Shown here: one piece after another, positions 25,952 to 37,358 of the stretch
Position numbering within the stretch: position 1 is the first letter of the stretch
How the letters are laid out: each line of letters starts with the position of its first letter
Source of the DNA: Salinispora mooreana
Lineage (GTDB): Bacteria; Actinomycetota; Actinomycetes; Mycobacteriales; Micromonosporaceae
Direction of reading: 5' to 3'
Length of the DNA: 64,000 bases
NCBI RefSeq assembly: GCF_000379065.1
Contig: NZ_KB900614.1
Location: forward strand, 4,802,033 to 4,866,032
Notes under the pieces: generated by a model
Database searches by the model: none
The model's input: the letters and a program-made list of their open reading frames with translations, nothing else
Told to the model about the DNA's origin: nothing
Made by a program: the position numbers and the translations under genes

Positions 25952-27304
25952 TCAGTCCTCCTCCTCGCCCCGGTAGCTGTAGAAGTCATCGACAAACCGT
26001 CGGGCGAGTCGCGGTACCCGGCTGGTGACGCCGAAGTAGCCACGGGCACCGAGCAGGGCGAGGCGGCCGACGACGGGTCGGTACATAGGGTCGTCGCCGC
26101 TGGTGCCGCTGCGGTTCAACGAGTCGGCCACCCGCGCGAAGCCGTACGGCAACATGACCGCCTCGTAGTCGGCTACCGCCTGCAACAGCGTCTTTGCTCC
26201 GGCCGCGGTGTGGCGTAACTGCCGGTTGAGCAGGGCGGCGTCCCGGAGGGCGGTGTTCGCACCCACCCCGCGCCCCGGGGTCATCGTGTGGATGGCGTCG
26301 CCGAGCAGGGTGACGGTGCTGCTCTTCCACGGTGGAACCGGTTCGCTGGTGGAGACCTTGATCGGCAGGGCGCTGGCCGGATCGGCGAGGACCAACAGCT
26401 GGCGCAGGTGCGGGTGCCAGTTCTGGGTCAGACCCAGCGCGGTCTGAACCAACTCCTCGCCACGGAGCCGCATGATGTCGGGCGGAAACCGTCGGGCGGT
26501 ACTCCAGACAACCAGGTTCACATTGTCGCGGGTGCTGTCGTGCGCCCGGCCCGGCCAGCTGTTCAGCAGCGCTGCCTCGGCGGGATCGAGGCCGCTCTTC
26601 AGCGCGCCGGAGTGGTCCCACGGAAACTCCATGACATGCAGGACACCCATCACGCCACCGCTGCCGAAGATGAGCGAGATGCCGTGCTCGATCCGCTCCG
26701 GCAGCAGCGCCCGTACCTCCTCGGTGAGCGAGATTCGGGTGGCGATGTTGATGGTGCCCGCGCTGCGGGTCACGGCGTGCGGCAGGTATTGGCGCCGGAC
26801 CGCCGAGTGGGTGCCGTCGGCCCCCACCAGCAGGTCGCCGGTAGCGCTGTCCCCGTCGGCGAAGTACGCGGTGACGCTGCCGTCATCCCGCTGCTCGAAG
26901 TGGGTGAGGGCCTTGCCGAAGTGGACAGCGTCCTCCAGCCCGGTGAGCAGGACCTGGCGCAGGGTCATCCGGGCGACGGAGCGCTCGGTGTTCACCTCCT
27001 CGGTCTCTGGTCGCAGCGGAAACGACGCGGTCTGCCGGAGCCGTTGGGTGACGACATTGAAGTAGCGGGGAGACCTGGCGCAGGTGGCCCGGTAGATGCG
27101 GAACAGGTCGGGCGGCAGGCACTCGCGCAGTGCCCGGCTGCCGGTGGGTCCGATGCCGACCCGGTAGCCGAGTAGGCCATCGCCCCGGGTGCGGTATCGC
27201 TCGTAGACGGTCACGGCGATTCCAGCCTGGCGCAGTCCGTGCGCCAGGCAGAGTCCACCGGTCCCCGCCCCGATGATCAGAACGTGCGGTCGGTTGCGGG
27301 ACAC
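25952..27304 (-). CDS. FAD-dependent aromatic polyketide monooxygenase
   Basis: A 450-residue flavoprotein of the PHBH-like class A monooxygenases. The dinucleotide motif VLIIGAGTGGLCLAHGLRQA is at the N-terminus, DLLVGADGTHSAVRRQYL (the DG motif) in the middle, and TLLGDAIHTMTPGRGVGANT (GD motif) later. The GTG at 27304 lies 8 bp past the stop of the TcmI-type cyclase, so translation is probably coupled; longer N-terminal frames overlap that gene. In whiE-type spore-pigment loci the equivalent enzyme (ORFVIII) hydroxylates the aromatic polyketide, the likely role here. It is the last gene of the minus-strand operon led by the SARP regulator. Confidence 0.88.
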   Translation of the reverse strand: MSRNRPHVLIIGAGTGGLCLAHGLRQAGIAVTVYERYRTRGDGLLGYRVGIGPTGSRALRECLPPDLFRIYRATCARSPRYFNVVTQRLRQTASFPLRPETEEVNTERSVARMTLRQVLLTGLEDAVHFGKALTHFEQRDDGSVTAYFADGDSATGDLLVGADGTHSAVRRQYLPHAVTRSAGTINIATRISLTEEVRALLPERIEHGISLIFGSGGVMGVLHVMEFPWDHSGALKSGLDPAEAALLNSWPGRAHDSTRDNVNLVVWSTARRFPPDIMRLRGEELVQTALGLTQNWHPHLRQLLVLADPASALPIKVSTSEPVPPWKSSTVTLLGDAIHTMTPGRGVGANTALRDAALLNRQLRHTAAGAKTLLQAVADYEAVMLPYGFARVADSLNRSGTSGDDPMYRPVVGRLALLGARGYFGVTSRVPRLARRFVDDFYSYRGEEED

Positions 27305-27311
27305 GTGGCGG

Positions 27312-27659
27312 TCAGCCGGCCACGTGGGGTGCGGCGGCAGCCGCTGAGTCCCAACGGTAGAAGCAGCCGGCAATGGCGTCACGCGGTGAGCGCCAGGTCG
27401 GCAGATACGGGGAGGTATGCGCGGAGAGCCGCTCGTTGACCTGTTGGTAGAGCGGATGGTTACGGGCACCGGCCAGGGTGTCCGGGTCCACGTCGGCGGT
27501 CTCCATCAGGTGGATACAGACATCGTGCAGGCAGTACAGGGAGCGATGCCGGACACCGGTGAGGCCGGGCAACTCGGTGGCGTCAGACTCGGCGAAGATC
27601 TGGGCTACCCGTCCCTCCGCGCCGGGGACGATCCTGCTCACGATCAGTAGTCGGCTCAT
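27312..27659 (-). CDS. TcmI-family type II polyketide cyclase (copy 1)
   Basis: A 115-residue cyclase of the TcmI/WhiE-ORFVII family with a dimeric ferredoxin-like fold. The family signature IFAESDATELPGLTGVRHRS is followed by LYCLHDVCIHLMET and TSPYLPTWRSPRDAIAGCFY. The RBS AAGGAG precedes the ATG. Such enzymes close the later rings of linear polyphenols. A second copy with near-identical motifs lies at 28959-29291 on the other strand. This copy pairs with the downstream FAD monooxygenase. Confidence 0.92.
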   Translation of the reverse strand: MSRLLIVSRIVPGAEGRVAQIFAESDATELPGLTGVRHRSLYCLHDVCIHLMETADVDPDTLAGARNHPLYQQVNERLSAHTSPYLPTWRSPRDAIAGCFYRWDSAAAAAPHVAG

Positions 27660-27737
27660 TTGGGGACTCCTTCCGCCGTGGTGCCCCGTGCGGCCGGGCC
27701 GGGGCGGGTACCGTCCCCCACGCTGCCGAGGCCACTG

Positions 27738-28565
27738 TCACCTGCCCGTCACATCAATGTCCGTTCTGGTGACGCGGGGCGTGGGGGGCGCCTGCCGGCG
27801 TCCCTGAGGTTCACGGCTGGCCTGTCGGATCGGCCGGAGCGTCTCGTCGAGCAGGGCGGTCATCGCGGCCGATGGTTCCAGTCGCAGTTCCCGCCGCAGC
27901 AGGTCGCGGTAGACGTAGAACGCGTGCACCGCCTCGAAGGCGTTGCCCTCGGCGAGGTGGATGCGGACCACCAGGCGGTGCGGTGTCTCGCGGAGCGGTT
28001 CGGCGGCCATCGCCTCCAACGCCGCCTCGAGCGCCTCACCGTGTCGGCCCGCCGTCAGGTAGTGGTCGGCCAGCTCCTCGAGCATGTGCAGCCGCAGTTG
28101 GCGCAGCCGTTCCCGTTCGGCCAACACCCAGTCGTCGTACCAGCCGGGCAGCAGATCGTGGCGGCCCTTCGCGAGCACGGACGCGGCGGTGTTCGGGTCA
28201 TCGCCGTCACGGACCCGGGTAGCCATGCCAACCAGGGCGTCCACGTCAACCTGGACGGCGGGCCCGAGTCGGAGGGTGTCTCCACTGGTACGCAGCGGAC
28301 AGTAGGGGTCCTGCCGTAGTCGCCACAGGGCGGTGCGGAGCGAGGAGAGGGCGCGCTCCTCCGGATTGTCCGGCCAGAGCAGCCCGGCGAGGTGGCTGCG
28401 GGTGGTGCCGGGGCGGAGGCCGACCAGCGCGAGTACGCGTTGCAGCCCGCGTGGTACGACCACCGGGGCGTTGCCGTGCAACAGCCGGAACCCGCCCAGC
28501 AGGTGCAGCCGGATCGGGGTACCCGGACGGTCCCCGGCGGTCGGCATGGACGGACCAGCGGCCAT
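27738..28565 (-). CDS. SARP-family pathway activator
   Basis: Streptomyces antibiotic regulatory protein of ~275 residues. An N-terminal OmpR-like winged helix (RLHLLGGFRLLHGNAPVVVP, HLAGLLWPDNPEERALSSLR) is followed by a bacterial transcriptional activation domain (HYLTAGRHGEALEAALEAMA, AFYVYRDLLRRELRLEPS). The frame is open to 28709, but homology starts near PIRLHLLGG, so an ATG at 28565 or 28547 is preferred. SARPs bind direct heptamer repeats near promoters; candidate repeats lie in the divergent region at 28705-28831. It probably activates both the minus operon and the plus-strand PKS operon. Confidence 0.88.
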   Translation of the reverse strand: MAAGPSMPTAGDRPGTPIRLHLLGGFRLLHGNAPVVVPRGLQRVLALVGLRPGTTRSHLAGLLWPDNPEERALSSLRTALWRLRQDPYCPLRTSGDTLRLGPAVQVDVDALVGMATRVRDGDDPNTAASVLAKGRHDLLPGWYDDWVLAERERLRQLRLHMLEELADHYLTAGRHGEALEAALEAMAAEPLRETPHRLVVRIHLAEGNAFEAVHAFYVYRDLLRRELRLEPSAAMTALLDETLRPIRQASREPQGRRQAPPTPRVTRTDIDVTGR

Positions 28566-28704
28566 GACGGACCCCCTGCGGAATGCTCCTCGGCTGTGTC
28601 CCCCGGCGCGGCTGCCCGTGACCTCCACCGGTCGGGTAGCTGGTCCCGCGGCACGGCGTCGGGTCACGGCCACCGGGTTAACCGTGACGGAGATTATCAA
28701 TTCA

Positions 28705-28831
28705 GTCACGCACCGTCAACATGCTGTCGGGTGTGTAGCTGCTGTGAAACCCGCTCTGAACTGCGGATAGGCCACTATGTGCAGGTTGCATGTCACAGCT
28801 CCTACACAGTCAGCGTCAACGCACCGTCACC
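28705..28831. promoter_or_regulatory. Candidate SARP operator repeats in divergent promoter region
   Basis: The 393-bp gap 28566-28958 has two nearly identical segments, GTCACGCACCGTCAAC at 28705-28720 and GTCAACGCACCGTCAC at 28815-28830. Within the second, heptamers CGTCAAC (28814) and CGTCACC (28825) are spaced 11 bp apart, the one-helical-turn spacing known for SARP binding sites. The gap is also AT-richer than its surroundings. Binding is inferred. Confidence 0.5.
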
Positions 28832-28958
28832 AAAGTCTGGGCCGGAGACGGCTCCGGTGACGCGTCGGTGACGGTGGCGCCGCCAAGGTGGGGATAGTCG
28901 TCCGGCTTGTCGGCGTACGGCGCCACCGGCGCCCGTAGCCGTTGGGGGAGGTTCATCG

Positions 28959-29291
28959 ATGGAGCGTTCGTTGATCGTCGCGAAGGTCGACCCGAGTGCG
29001 GAGGAGCGGATCGCCGAGATCTTCGCCGAGTCCGACGCGACCGAGTTGCCTCGCCTGGCCGGGGTTCAGCACCGGTCGCTGTACCGGTTGCAAGACCTGT
29101 ACCTACACCTCCTGGAAACGGAGCTGCCGGGGGAGACGGCGGTCGCCGAGGCCCGGTGCCACCCGGAGTTTCTCCGGGTCAGCGAGCGGCTGCGCCCGTA
29201 CGTCTCGCCGTACCTGCCAACCTGGCGGGAGCCGCGAGACGCGATGGCCCGGTGCGTGTACCGGTTCGATGCTCCCGGAGACCGGGCATGA
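28959..29291 (+). CDS. TcmI-family type II polyketide cyclase (copy 2)
   Basis: A 110-residue paralogue of the minus-strand cyclase, with IFAESDATELPRLAGVQHRS, YLHLLET and YVSPYLPTWREPRDAMARCV. It starts at an ATG after GGGGGAGG and overlaps the AccDA gene by ATGA. It leads the plus-strand operon that carries the carboxylase, ACP-cyclase, KS and CLF. Two members with the same motifs in one locus suggest separate ring closures or a heterodimer. Confidence 0.92.
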   Translation: MERSLIVAKVDPSAEERIAEIFAESDATELPRLAGVQHRSLYRLQDLYLHLLETELPGETAVAEARCHPEFLRVSERLRPYVSPYLPTWREPRDAMARCVYRFDAPGDRA

Positions 29292-30988
29292 ACCCCACCA
29301 CGCCCCGGGGCGGGCAGCTCTGGTCGCGCTGCGGCGGCTGCGCCAGCCTGCTGTATCGCAAGCGGCTGCGGCGAAACCTGGACGTGTGCCCGGAGTGCGG
29401 CGCGCACTCCCGGCTCGACGCGCCGGCCCGCCTGGCCCTGCTGGTGGACCCCGGGTCGTTTGACGCGCTCGCCGACCCGGCGCCGGAGGTGGATCCGATC
29501 GGCTTCGTTGACGTGCTCCCCTACCCCCACCGGCTCACCGCCGCGCGCAGTGGCACCGGGCTGGCCGAGGCGGTTGTCTGCGGCACCGCCACGGTGGCCG
29601 GGAGCCGCTGCGTGATCGCCGTGATGGACTTCCGCTTCCTCGGTGGCAGCCTCGGTTGCGCGGTCGGGGAGCTGATCACCCGGGCCGCCGAGCGAGCCCT
29701 CGCCGACCGGGTTCCGCTGGTGGTGGTGACCGCCTCCGGCGGAGCGCGGATGCAGGAAGGGGTGCTGTCGTTGATGCAGATGGCGACGGTCAGCCAGGCC
29801 GTCGCCGCGTTGCGTGAGTCCGGGGTGCCCAGCGTCAGCGTGCTCACCGACCCTACGTACGGCGGGGTGGCCGCCTCGTTCGCCACCAACACCGACGTGG
29901 TGGTCGCCGAGAGCGGTGCCCGGATGGGCTTCGCCGGCCCCCGGGTGATCCGCCAGGTCACCGGCCGGGAACTGCCCGACGGGTTCCAGACCGCCGAGTT
30001 TCTGCTGCGGCACGGCCAGGTCGACCTGGTGGTCCCCCGGCACGCTCTGCGCGGTTGCCTCGCCACCCTGCTCGCTGCCGCATCCGGCGGGCGAAAACCG
30101 GTGGGTGCCGGGCCCGGATCAGCGTGCCCCACCGGGGACAGCCTGCCGGCGCAGGGGCGTGGTGCGGACAGGCGGGATGCCTGGGAGACGGTCCGGCTGG
30201 CCCGGCATCCGGGTCGACCAACCACCCTGGACTATCTGGGGACGGCCTTCGACAGCTTCGTCGAGCTGCACGGTGACCGACTGGGCGCGGATTGCCCGGC
30301 GGTCGTCGGTGGGCTGGCCGAACTGGCTGGCCGGCCGGTCCTGGTGGTCGGCCATCAGAAGGGCCACACCACCGCCGACCTGGTGTCCCGCAACTTCGGA
30401 ATGGCGAGTCCGGCCGGGCACCGGAAGGCGCTCCGGCTGGTCCGGCTGGCCGCGCGGTGGGGGCTGCCCGTCGTCACCCTCGTTGACACCCCGGGTGCTG
30501 ACCCGGGAGTGGGCGCGGAGGAACAGGGCCAGGCCGCGGCGATCGCGGAGAACATCCTGACCCTGACGATGCTGCCCACCCCGGTCGTCGCGGTGATCAC
30601 TGGCGAGGGCGGCAGCGGCGGTGCGCTGGCGCTCGCGGTCGCCGACCGGGTGCTGATGCTGGAACACGCCGTCTACTCGGTGATCAGCCCGGAGGGGTGC
30701 GCCGCAATCCTCTGGCCAGACCGGTCCGCGGCCCCGCAGGCGGCCCGCGCGCTGCGGTTGACCAGCGCCGACCTCTGTCGTCTCGGGGTGGTCGACGCGG
30801 TGGTGCCCGAACCGGCGCCGGCCGCGCACCACGACCCACCGGCTGCCATGCAGGCGGTGCGGGAGGCGGTGCTGGCGCACCTGGTGCCGTTGCTCGACGT
30901 GCCCACCGCGACCCTGGTTCGCCGCCGAAGGCGGCGGTTCCGCCGGTTCGGTTCCGCCGGCCTCGGAGCCCGGGCGGGTGCCCGATGA
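29288..30988 (+). CDS. Fused acetyl-CoA carboxylase carboxyltransferase (AccD-AccA)
   Basis: A 566-residue fusion of the beta and alpha carboxyltransferase subunits. The N-terminus has the AccD zinc ribbon (CGGC ... CPEC at about residues 13-39) and crotonase-like core (VVVTASGGARMQEGVLSLMQ). The C-terminal half, from about residue 300, is AccA-like (LDYLGTAFDSFVELHGDRLG, DTPGADPGVGAEEQGQAAAI). It transfers carboxyl groups from biotin to acetyl-CoA, making malonyl-CoA. Together with the BCCP and biotin carboxylase genes that follow, it gives the PKS its own extender supply, as in several aromatic PKS clusters. The last ~25 residues are Arg-rich. Confidence 0.9.
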   Translation: MNPTTPRGGQLWSRCGGCASLLYRKRLRRNLDVCPECGAHSRLDAPARLALLVDPGSFDALADPAPEVDPIGFVDVLPYPHRLTAARSGTGLAEAVVCGTATVAGSRCVIAVMDFRFLGGSLGCAVGELITRAAERALADRVPLVVVTASGGARMQEGVLSLMQMATVSQAVAALRESGVPSVSVLTDPTYGGVAASFATNTDVVVAESGARMGFAGPRVIRQVTGRELPDGFQTAEFLLRHGQVDLVVPRHALRGCLATLLAAASGGRKPVGAGPGSACPTGDSLPAQGRGADRRDAWETVRLARHPGRPTTLDYLGTAFDSFVELHGDRLGADCPAVVGGLAELAGRPVLVVGHQKGHTTADLVSRNFGMASPAGHRKALRLVRLAARWGLPVVTLVDTPGADPGVGAEEQGQAAAIAENILTLTMLPTPVVAVITGEGGSGGALALAVADRVLMLEHAVYSVISPEGCAAILWPDRSAAPQAARALRLTSADLCRLGVVDAVVPEPAPAAHHDPPAAMQAVREAVLAHLVPLLDVPTATLVRRRRRRFRRFGSAGLGARAGAR

Positions 30989-31599
30989 GCGCGGAACTGG
31001 CGTCGACCGGCGCGACGAAGCTCAACGGGGAGGCGGCGGTGGACGCGGCGCCCCGGTCCGGCGGGGCCTTCGACGACACTCCGACCCCGGTGTCGGTCCC
31101 GGCGGCGGAGGCCGGGCTGGCCGAGCTGTGCACCCAGGCCCGAGAACTCCTCGCCGACCTCGCCGGGCCGATACGGCGGATCCGGCTGGGTAGCGGGAAC
31201 GCGAGCCTGGAGGTGGAGTGGCACCCCGCGGGGGCCGCCGGACAGCCACTCCCGGCATCGACGGTGTCGGTCCTCGCCCCGCAGCCGGTCGTTCCACAGC
31301 AGGCGGTCGTCTCACCGCCGCCGGTCGTCGCCCCGCCGCCGGTCGCCGCACCCGCCACCCGGCACGCTGTGCGGTCACCGATCGTCGGCACCTTCTACCG
31401 GGCGCCGGAGCCCGGCGCGGCGCCGTTCGTCGCCGTCGGCGATCGGGTCCACCCCGGCCAGGTCGTCGGCATCGTCGAGGCGATGAAGCTGATGAACGAG
31501 GTGACCGCCGATCGGGCTGGGCGAGTCGCCGAGGTCCTCGCCGACGACGGCCAACCGGTGGAGTACGACCAGCCGCTCCTCGCGGTGGTTCCGGTCTGA
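30985..31599 (+). CDS. accB: Biotin carboxyl carrier protein of acetyl-CoA carboxylase
   Basis: A 204-residue BCCP. The C-terminal lipoyl/biotinyl domain contains the biotin attachment Lys in VEAMKLMNEV near residue 169, preceded by HAVRSPIVGTFYRAPEPGA. A Pro/Val/Ala-rich hinge (about 95-130) separates it from an N-terminal part with a coiled-coil-like AELCTQARELLADLAGPIRR. The ATG overlaps the AccDA stop. The protein carries the carboxybiotin between the two catalytic parts encoded around it. Confidence 0.92.
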   Translation: MSAELASTGATKLNGEAAVDAAPRSGGAFDDTPTPVSVPAAEAGLAELCTQARELLADLAGPIRRIRLGSGNASLEVEWHPAGAAGQPLPASTVSVLAPQPVVPQQAVVSPPPVVAPPPVAAPATRHAVRSPIVGTFYRAPEPGAAPFVAVGDRVHPGQVVGIVEAMKLMNEVTADRAGRVAEVLADDGQPVEYDQPLLAVVPV

Positions 31600-31612
31600 G
31601 GCGGGTGGGCTG

Positions 31613-34105
<2,493 letters not shown>

Positions 34106-34127
34106 GCGCGAAGATCGGAGTGGCGCC

Positions 34128-35399
34128 GTGACCGGGCGCCGCTCGGTGGTGACCGGCGTTGGGGTGGTCGCGCCGGGTGGCGCCACTCGGGACCGGTTCT
34201 GGAAGGCGATCACCGAGGGGCGTACGGCGACCCGGCGGATCTCCTTCTTCGATCCGTCACCGTTCCGGTCGCGAATCGCCGCCGAGTGCGACTTCGAGCC
34301 GGTGGCCGCCGGCCTCAGCATCGCCGAACATCGTCGTGCTGACCGGTACGTGCAGTTCGCGCTCGCCTGCGCGGCCGAGGCGGTCGTGGACGCCGGCCTG
34401 GAGTTCACCGACACGCTGCGGGATTGCACCGGGGTGGTCCTGGGCACCGCCGTCGGCGGGACGATGGCGCTGGAACAGGAGTACGTCACGGTCAGCGACG
34501 GCGGCCGGAACTGGCTGGTTGACGCCGCCCGGGGCGGCCCGTACCTGTACCAGGCGTTGGTGCCGAGCAGCCTCGCCGCCGACGTGGCCTGCCGGTACGG
34601 GCTGCACGGCCCGGTTCAGGTGGTCTCCACCGGCTGCACGTCCGGCATCGACGCGATCGGCTACGCCCACCAGCTCATCGCCGAGGGGGAGGCGGACGTG
34701 GTGCTCAGCGGTGCCGCCGACTCGCCGATCTCCCCGGTCACCGTCGCCTCGTTCGACGCCATCCAGGCGACCAGCCCCGACAACGACGACCCGGAGCACG
34801 CCTCCCGCCCGTTCGACGCCGACCGGCACGGCTTCGTCCTCGCCGAGGGCGCCGCGGTGCTGGTGCTGGAGGAGGAGGAGCGGGCCCGGCGGCGGGGCGC
34901 GCACATCTACTGTGAGGTCGCCGGGTACGCCAGCCGCAGCAACGGCTACCACATGACCGGGCTCCGTCCGGATGGGCTGGAGATGGGGCTCGCCATCACC
35001 GACGCGCTCGGCCAGGGGCGGATCCGGGCCGATCAGGTCTCCTACATCAGCGCCCATGGCTCCGGGACTCGGCAGAACGACCGGCATGAGACCGCCGCGT
35101 TCAAACGGGCGCTCGGCGAGGTCGCGTACCAGGTGCCGGTCAGCTCGATCAAGTCGATGGTGGGGCACTCGCTCGGCGCGATCGGTTCGATCGAGATGGC
35201 CGCCTGCGCGCTGGCCATCGAGTTCGGCGTGGTACCGCCGACGGCCAACTGGGCGACCCGCGACCCGGAGTGCGACCTGGATTACGTGCCGAACGAGGCG
35301 CGGGAGTTGCCGGTGAACGTGGCGTTGTCGGTCGGCAGCGGATTCGGTGGTTTCCAGTCCGCGATGGTGTTTCGGCGGTTGTCGGCGGTGCCGTCGTGA
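34128..35399 (+). CDS. Type II PKS ketosynthase alpha
   Basis: A 423-residue KS-alpha. The catalytic triad is intact: Cys170 in [19 protein letters not shown], His in [16 protein letters not shown] and His in [19 protein letters not shown]. It builds the poly-beta-ketone with the CLF encoded next (GTGA overlap) and the ACP-cyclase fusion. The GTG at 34128 begins 23 nt after the cupin stop; a 9-codon ORF (ATG 34102) bridges the gap and may couple translation. Best matches by motif are spore-pigment KS-alphas, without a ketoreductase gene nearby, so an unreduced aromatic product is expected. Confidence 0.95.
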   Translation: MTGRRSVVTGVGVVAPGGATRDRFWKAITEGRTATRRISFFDPSPFRSRIAAECDFEPVAAGLSIAEHRRADRYVQFALACAAEAVVDAGLEFTDTLRDCTGVVLGTAVGGTMALEQEYVTVSDGGRNWLVDAARGGPYLYQALVPSSLAADVACRYGLHGPVQVVSTGCTSGIDAIGYAHQLIAEGEADVVLSGAADSPISPVTVASFDAIQATSPDNDDPEHASRPFDADRHGFVLAEGAAVLVLEEEERARRRGAHIYCEVAGYASRSNGYHMTGLRPDGLEMGLAITDALGQGRIRADQVSYISAHGSGTRQNDRHETAAFKRALGEVAYQVPVSSIKSMVGHSLGAIGSIEMAACALAIEFGVVPPTANWATRDPECDLDYVPNEARELPVNVALSVGSGFGGFQSAMVFRRLSAVPS

Positions 35400-36643
35400 C
35401 CGCGCGGGCGGTGGTGACCGGGATCGGGGTGGTGGCACCGAGCGGTGTCGGCGTGGACGCGCACTGGCAGACGGTGCTCACCGGAACCCGGCGCACCGGG
35501 CGGATCACCCTGTTCGATCCGTCCAGCTACCCGACCCGCTTCGGCGGCGAGGTGTCGGGATTCGACGCCGCAGCCTACGCCGACAACCGTCGGCTGGTGC
35601 AGACCGACCGGTGGACGCACCTCGGGTTCGCCGCCACCCGGCTGGCCCTGGCCGACGCGGGGCTGCCGCTGCGGGCCCCGGACCCGTACGGCTACGCGGT
35701 CGCCCTGGCCAGTTCGTCCGGGGGGAACCTGTTTGGGCAGCGGGAGCTGCAACGGCTGTGGGGTGGATCCACCCGGACGGTCGGGGCGTATCAGTCGATC
35801 GCCTGGTTCTACGCCGCCAGCGTCGGTCAGCTCTCGATCCATCATCAGTTCAAGGGGCCGTGCGGGGTGCTGGTTGCCGAGACCGCCGGGGGGCTGGACA
35901 GCCTGGCGCACGCGGCCCGGGCGGTCCGGCGGGGGACCCCGGTGGTGATCGCCGGCGCGACCGAGTGCCCGTTGAGCCCGTACGCGTTGGCGTGTCAGCT
36001 CGCCTCCGGGATGCTCAGCGAGGGGGCGGACCCGGAGCGGGCGTACCGACCATTCGATGTGGCGGCGAGTGGCTACCTGCCGGCGGAGGGGGGCGCGGTC
36101 TTCGTCGTGGAGGAGTTGAGCCATGCCCTGGCACGCGGAGCTCGGGTCTACGGTGAGGTGATGGGGTGGGGCGCCACCCACGACGGTGCGCACACCACTG
36201 CGGACACAGCGGGCGATCCGGTGCAGTATGCCCGGGCGATGCGGCTGGCGCTGGATCGGGCCGGGGTCGGCGCGGACGCGGTCGACGTGGTGGTACCGGA
36301 TGCGTTGGGGGTGCCGCGCTACGACCGCAGCGAGGCGATCGCGTTGCGCGCTGTCTTCGGGGATCGGCCGCCCCCGGTCACCACGCAGAAGTCGCTGACC
36401 GGGCGGGCCCATCAGGGGGGAGCCGCCATGGATGTGGCGACCGCGTTGCTCGCCTTCGCGCATGACACGCTGCCCGCGTCCGCCGGGCCGGATGAGGTTG
36501 CGCCCGGGTGCGAACTGGACTTCCTGCGGGAGCAGCGGCAGCCGGTGAACCGGTTGTCTCTGGTCTGCGCCCGCGGCTTCGACGGGTTCAACAGTGCGCT
36601 GGTCCTGCTTGGGGCGGCGCCGAGTGACGGCGGTGAGCAGTGA
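35396..36643 (+). CDS. Type II PKS chain-length factor (KS-beta)
   Basis: A 415-residue CLF, the partner of KS-alpha. The active-site Cys is absent, as expected. At that point the sequence reads [12 protein letters not shown], with Thr163 where many antibiotic CLFs have Gln (AEQAGG). The His motifs are also lost: [16 protein letters not shown] and [19 protein letters not shown]. The Gln is linked to starter decarboxylation, so its replacement might change priming. GTG start overlapping KS-alpha; GTGA overlap with the ABM gene. Confidence 0.92.
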   Translation: MTARAVVTGIGVVAPSGVGVDAHWQTVLTGTRRTGRITLFDPSSYPTRFGGEVSGFDAAAYADNRRLVQTDRWTHLGFAATRLALADAGLPLRAPDPYGYAVALASSSGGNLFGQRELQRLWGGSTRTVGAYQSIAWFYAASVGQLSIHHQFKGPCGVLVAETAGGLDSLAHAARAVRRGTPVVIAGATECPLSPYALACQLASGMLSEGADPERAYRPFDVAASGYLPAEGGAVFVVEELSHALARGARVYGEVMGWGATHDGAHTTADTAGDPVQYARAMRLALDRAGVGADAVDVVVPDALGVPRYDRSEAIALRAVFGDRPPPVTTQKSLTGRAHQGGAAMDVATALLAFAHDTLPASAGPDEVAPGCELDFLREQRQPVNRLSLVCARGFDGFNSALVLLGAAPSDGGEQ

Positions 36644-37002
36644 CCGAACTGGACGAACGAAAGGCGGCGACCCGATCTGACGGTGCCGGTGGGGCCCGGG
36701 CGCGGGTGGTGTTCCTGGTGCGGGTGCCAGCCGAGCGGACGGAGGCGTTCCTGGCCGCGTACGAGGCGGTGCGCCACCTCGTCGCGGACGGGGTGCCGGG
36801 ACACCGGGTCGACCAGGTATGCCGGTCAGCGGCGGACCCGGAGCAGTGGTTGATCACCAGCGAGTGGGCGAGTTTGGCGGACTTCGAGGCGTGGGAACGG
36901 AGCGCGGAGCACCGCGACCTGGTGCGCCCGATGCGGGAGTGTTTCACCGATGCCCGTTCGTTGCGCTTCCACATCCTTGCCCAGACGCCGACTCTGCCCT
37001 GA
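36640..37002 (+). CDS. ABM-family (antibiotic biosynthesis) monooxygenase
   Basis: A 120-residue protein with the ABM/dimeric alpha-beta barrel pattern: VVFLVRVPAERTEAFLAAYE, then DQVCRSAADPEQWLITSEWA and LADFEAWERSAEHRDLV. TcmH and ActVA-ORF6 are cofactor-free quinone-forming oxygenases in this family, so it may oxidise an anthrone-type intermediate. About 15 polar residues precede the fold. It is the last gene of the plus-strand PKS operon, which ends at the hairpin directly downstream. Confidence 0.85.
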   Translation: MTELDERKAATRSDGAGGARARVVFLVRVPAERTEAFLAAYEAVRHLVADGVPGHRVDQVCRSAADPEQWLITSEWASLADFEAWERSAEHRDLVRPMRECFTDARSLRFHILAQTPTLP

Positions 37003-37009
37003 CAGTACC

Positions 37010-37045
37010 GGGGCACCCCGCGCCCTGGCGGGTGCGGGGTGCCCC
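37010..37045 (+). terminator. Hairpin terminator after the PKS operon
   Basis: GGGGCACCCCGC and GCGGGGTGCCCC make a perfect 12-bp stem with a 12-nt loop, 7 bp after the ABM stop codon. It separates the spore-pigment-type operon from the ligase/KS block. Confidence 0.85.
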
Positions 37046-37237
37046 CCGCTGGCGTCGGCCTCCGGATGCGCGGGCAGCGGTCGGGGCGGGAGCCGGTTGT
37101 GGGGCGGGCGCATCATGCGTTCGGGGTATCGAAGGTCCTCCTAACGCGTGAAGGGTCACCCGTTGGTTTCGGTCCGGGTGCACGCGCGCGATACTGCACG
37201 GCGAAGTGGTTGCCGGCAATCCGGCCAGCCGCTTTTT

Positions 37238-37266
37238 TTGATCTATCCTTTCGCACCTGTTAGCGG
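37238..37266 (+). promoter_or_regulatory. Candidate promoter of the second biosynthetic block
   Basis: The 356-bp gap 37003-37358 holds the terminator and then this AT-richer stretch. TTGATC at 37238 and TAGCGG at 37261 are 17 bp apart, acceptable for a vegetative actinomycete promoter. The start codon follows 93 bp later. Nothing else in the gap was recognised. Confidence 0.3.
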
Positions 37267-37358
37267 ATCTGGAGTCTGCCGTAGGGTCGGCCGCAGCATC
37301 TCAGTGAAACTCCCTCAAGGGCAGGAATGCCCTTATTTGTGCTGGGCGGTGAACGGCA

